Shown here one piece after another: positions 7,377-8,549 of a stretch of 8,549 nucleotides of DNA (positions are counted from its first letter, which is position 1; each line of letters begins with the position of its first letter). The position numbers and the translations under genes are program-made. The notes beneath the pieces are model-generated. The model did not search any database. It saw nothing but the letters and a program-made list of their open reading frames with translations, and was not told where the DNA came from. Source of the DNA: an uncultured Carnobacterium sp. (GTDB lineage Bacteria > Bacillota > Bacilli > Lactobacillales > Aerococcaceae); assembly GCA_937923125.1 (NCBI GenBank), contig CALALK010000215.1, positions 1-8,549 of the forward strand, read 5' to 3'.

Positions 7377-7401
7377 AAATCCTTCGCACTGTGAAGGATT
7401 T
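7377..7401. repeat. 9-bp inverted repeat
   Basis: AAATCCTTC (7377-7385) is repeated inverted as GAAGGATTT (7393-7401) around a 7-nt loop that contains CACTGTG. There is no U-tract on the + strand. Its loop side is complementary to the loop side of the tyrS terminator hairpin. Confidence 0.6.
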
Positions 7402-7402
7402 C

Positions 7403-7465
7403 CGCAAGGCTGATTAGGCATAAGCAAATCACGAGTGATGAAGCTTATGCCAATCAGCTACTGCG
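7403..7465. repeat. 63-nt long imperfect hairpin
   Basis: GCTGATTAGGCATAAGC (7409-7425) pairs with GCTTATGCCAATCAGC (7443-7458) over 16 bp with one bulged base (A7416). An inner helix ATCA/TGAT closes a CGAG loop (7428-7439). An outer CGCA/TGCG helix (7403-7406 and 7462-7465) lies beyond a small internal loop. No U-tract follows, so it is not a standard terminator on the + strand. Confidence 0.7.
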
Positions 7466-7583
7466 TATAACTCTTTAAGCTTCTCTTATTTTATGCGCCC
7501 ACGTTACAATGATGATAAAATCCGCAGTATTCTTCAGAATCATCCTTCTGTGCATCGTATCCAAAACTACTAAAAATTTTTTG

Positions 7584-7655
7584 CTTTGTGAGCTGACGAT
7601 AACGAGCATTTCACAAAGTTTGAAATAAAAAAATGTTTTAAATAGATTTTCAAAC
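7584..7655. repeat. Two adjoining 8-bp inverted repeats
   Basis: CTTTGTGA (7584-7591) pairs with TCACAAAG (7611-7618), with an inner GCT/AGC helix. Starting at the same G7618, GTTTGAAA (7618-7625) pairs with TTTCAAAC (7648-7655). The sequence is AT-rich, so either could be chance; the abutting arrangement suggests a structured RNA or a decayed element. Confidence 0.4.
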
Positions 7656-7705
7656 CTGCTATAAACGCCTACACAATCATGTTTCAAAAGCGAATGTAAA
7701 AAACA

Positions 7706-7729
7706 CAATATGACGTATACGTTATATTG
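7706..7729. repeat. 24-bp near-perfect palindrome
   Basis: The dyad is centred on the perfect palindrome ACGTATACGT (7713-7722). CAATAT (7706-7711) and ATATTG (7724-7729) extend it on both sides. The only mismatch is the 7712/7723 pair, which would be a G-U wobble in RNA. With no loop it is better suited to binding a dimeric DNA-binding protein than to forming a hairpin. I see no gene whose promoter it would control. Confidence 0.55.
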
Positions 7730-7907
7730 CAAAATAACTTTTTGGTCAAAAGCCCGAATTTGTTGGCTCTAAAACTCAAGATTAAGTTTGCGCATTTCAA
7801 CTGCAAAACCGAACACATTACCATTTAAAACTGCCCCCACTCAATCCATAGCAGCTAAAGATATTTTACGTAAGATCCTTTCAATGCGGTAACCTTGGTG
7901 ATTGGTT

Positions 7908-8095
7908 TTGGATTTCGGGTAATGTATGGCTTCAATAGTGACAGTAACGTGTATATAGTATTAAAACGAATAAGAGGGCGTAGGAATTTATTCCGTACGC
8001 CCTCTTTGAGGCTTTAAAGGTGAGAGACTTCGGCTCGAACCGGTACAACGTTACCGTCACTATGATGATAGCCATACGGCTTTCCCGAAATCCAA
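7908..8095. repeat. 188-nt element with long imperfect inverted arms
   Basis: TTGGATTTCGGG (7908-7919) pairs perfectly with CCCGAAATCCAA (8084-8095). Moving inward, GTATGGCT (7924-7931) pairs with AGCCATAC (8070-8077). ATAGTGAC and GTAACG (7935-7949) pair with CGTTAC and GTCACTAT (8049-8063) with one mismatch. GTAT (7951-7954) can pair with GTAC (8043-8046). Internal loops of 4x6 and 3x6 nt separate the helices. The core contains another strong hairpin at 7972-8006. Length and symmetry fit a MITE-like element or a rod-shaped structured RNA. I see no clear target-site duplication and do not recognise the family. Confidence 0.7.
7972..8007. repeat. GC-rich hairpin inside the 188-nt element
   Basis: AAGAGGGCGTA (7972-7982) pairs with TACGCCCTCTT (7996-8006) over 11 bp. 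After a bulged G7995, GGAA/TTCC continues the stem to a 4-nt loop. Only three Ts end the right arm, followed by GAGG, so termination would be weak. TTCAAT (7931-7936) and TATAGT (7954-7959), 17 nt apart, could act as a weak promoter just upstream. Confidence 0.6.
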
Positions 8096-8208
8096 TTTTT
8101 ATTTATACTTTTTTCATGTCAAAAATCAACAAAAATTCACATTTTACCCTGTAATATTTCACATAAAATAACGATTTATGTATCAAAAAGGTCAGTCGTT
8201 CGGGTTAT

Positions 8209-8225
8209 GTTACAGCTTTATTACA
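8209..8225 (-). promoter_or_regulatory. Candidate WalR (YycF) binding site
   Basis: Read on the minus strand, this is TGTAAT-AAAGC-TGTAAC, a perfect fit to the published WalR consensus of two TGTWAH hexamers separated by 5 nt. It lies about 60-75 nt upstream of the probable start of transcription of the SagA/PcsB-like gene. Secreted peptidoglycan hydrolases of this type are known WalKR targets in Firmicutes. The match is seen; the regulation is inferred. Confidence 0.55.
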
Positions 8226-8248
8226 AGGTATTATCAATTCAAAGAAAA

Positions 8249-8279
8249 TCAACATCGGCCTAAAGTCCTATGGTATTAT
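8249..8279 (+). promoter_or_regulatory. Promoter of the SagA/PcsB-like gene
   Basis: TATTAT (8274-8279) has the extended -10 TG at 8271-8272 (TGGTATTAT). The best -35 is TCAACA (8249-8254) at a long 19-nt spacing, so activator help is plausible. Transcription would start near 8286, giving a leader of about 75 nt with a small hairpin AGCCG/CGGCT at 8304-8317. Confidence 0.5.
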
Positions 8280-8359
8280 AGTACCAAGTTAAGTTTTATT
8301 AAAAGCCGTGACCGGCTACTTCGAATATATATTAGTGAAAGACAATGGGGGAAAATCAC

Positions 8360-8549
8360 TTGAAAAAACGTTTATTAACAGTATTAGTAACAGGAACAGT
8401 ATTATCATTAGGAGCTTTAGCGCCATCAGTTAACGCGCAAGACTACGATTCACAAATCGAAACAGTTAACTCATCAATCGCTAACATTAATGAGAAAAAA
8501 TCAGCAGTTAATTCTACAATCGATGCATTAGCAAAAGAATTATCTGATG
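8360..8549 (+). CDS. Secreted coiled-coil cell-wall hydrolase, SagA/PcsB-like (5' part)
   Basis: The gene runs off the window; 63 codons are visible. I choose TTG at 8360 because GGGGGA (8346-8351) precedes it by 8 nt and it places the basic KKR directly at the N-terminus of a signal peptide. An in-frame ATG at 8345 would add five residues but lacks a good binding site. Seen: n-region KKR, hydrophobic core LLTVLVTGTVLSLGALAP, and likely cleavage after SVNA, before QDYDSQIE. The mature start is polar and heptad-like, as in the coiled-coil N-terminus of Enterococcus SagA and Streptococcus PcsB. Those proteins end in NlpC/P60 or CHAP peptidoglycan hydrolase domains and act in septum splitting. 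The catalytic domain is outside the window, so the exact family is unresolved. A WalR-type site upstream agrees with this role. Confidence 0.75.
   Translation, partial: MKKRLLTVLVTGTVLSLGALAPSVNAQDYDSQIETVNSSIANINEKKSAVNSTIDALAKELSD

Larger units (their letters stand above)
7363..8207. other. Long non-coding, inverted-repeat-rich region
   Basis: I find no convincing coding sequence here on either strand. Stops are frequent in all frames, and the longest open stretch (minus strand, 7475-7732) starts at TTG without a ribosome binding site. The region instead holds several hairpins and palindromes, annotated separately: 7377-7401, 7403-7465, 7584-7618, 7618-7655, 7706-7729 and 7908-8095. Smaller ones also occur: CAGAA/TTCTG at 7535-7550, and an imperfect palindrome centred on TTACGTAA at 7857-7881. 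Possible meanings are structured RNA, mobile-element debris or a decayed gene. Confidence 0.6.

Noticed and set aside
7475..7732. Open frame of 85 codons on the minus strand
   Set aside because: It starts at TTG with no ribosome binding site, is cut by an in-frame stop shortly upstream, covers palindromes, and resembles no family I know. A decayed gene cannot be excluded, but there is no positive evidence.
7559..7913. Long-range complementarity of ATCCAAAAC (7559-7567) and GTTTTGGAT (7905-7913), and of ACATTACC (7815-7822) and GGTAATGT (7918-7925)
   Set aside because: Matches of 8-9 bp are expected by chance in a region of this size and low complexity.
8030..8046. tRNA T-arm-like GGTTCGAGCC on the minus strand
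   Set aside because: The flanking bases do not form a 5-bp T stem, and no acceptor, D or anticodon arms can be placed around it.
8178..8363. 61-codon open frame beginning MYQKG before the SagA/PcsB-like gene
   Set aside because: It covers the WalR-type box, the promoter and the leader of the downstream gene, and has no ribosome binding site or recognisable composition.

Overview
The window looks like chromosomal DNA of a low-GC Gram-positive bacterium, most probably in the Lactobacillales (Carnobacteriaceae- or Enterococcus-like; Granulicatella is my best guess, by inference only). Reasons: strong AGGAGG-type ribosome binding sites, T-box leaders in front of argS and tyrS, a queG-trmL gene pair, intrinsic terminators with U-tracts, and a SagA/PcsB-like secreted coiled-coil protein at the right edge. 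All genes I accept are on the + strand, and almost all of them concern translation or tRNA.

Layout. 1-132: probable end of an upstream terminator, then an extended -10 promoter. 133-1494: a 453-aa protein of unknown role that combines an EF-Tu domain-II-like barrel with SseB-like modules; its terminator overlaps its stop codon. 1495-1823: a 329-nt gap with a promoter, a predicted two-hairpin small RNA ending in an intrinsic terminator, and a second promoter for queG. 1824-3703: an operon of queG (epoxyqueuosine reductase), trmL (wobble 2'-O-methyltransferase) and a 51-aa two-helix membrane protein. 3706-5717: promoter, Arg T-box (specifier CGC) and argS. 5721-7282: promoter, Tyr T-box (specifier TAC) and tyrS, closed by a bidirectional terminator at 7334-7362. 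7363-8344: almost 1 kb with no convincing gene but dense in inverted repeats, including a 188-nt element with long imperfect inverted arms (7908-8095) and a 24-bp palindrome. 8209-8549: a perfect WalR-type box on the minus strand, a promoter, and the first 63 codons of a SagA/PcsB-like peptidoglycan hydrolase gene with a TTG start.

How the genes work together. QueG completes queuosine at wobble position 34 of tRNAs that read NAU/NAC codons, including tRNA-Tyr. TrmL methylates wobble nucleotide 34 of tRNA-Leu. ArgRS and TyrRS charge tRNAs, and each is controlled by uncharged cognate tRNA through its T-box. The most interesting undescribed material is non-coding: the small RNA before queG, the hairpin cluster after tyrS and the 188-nt inverted-repeat element. 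Gene identities for queG, trmL, argS and tyrS are secure from motifs; RNA and regulatory calls come from hand pairing and consensus matching and were not computed.
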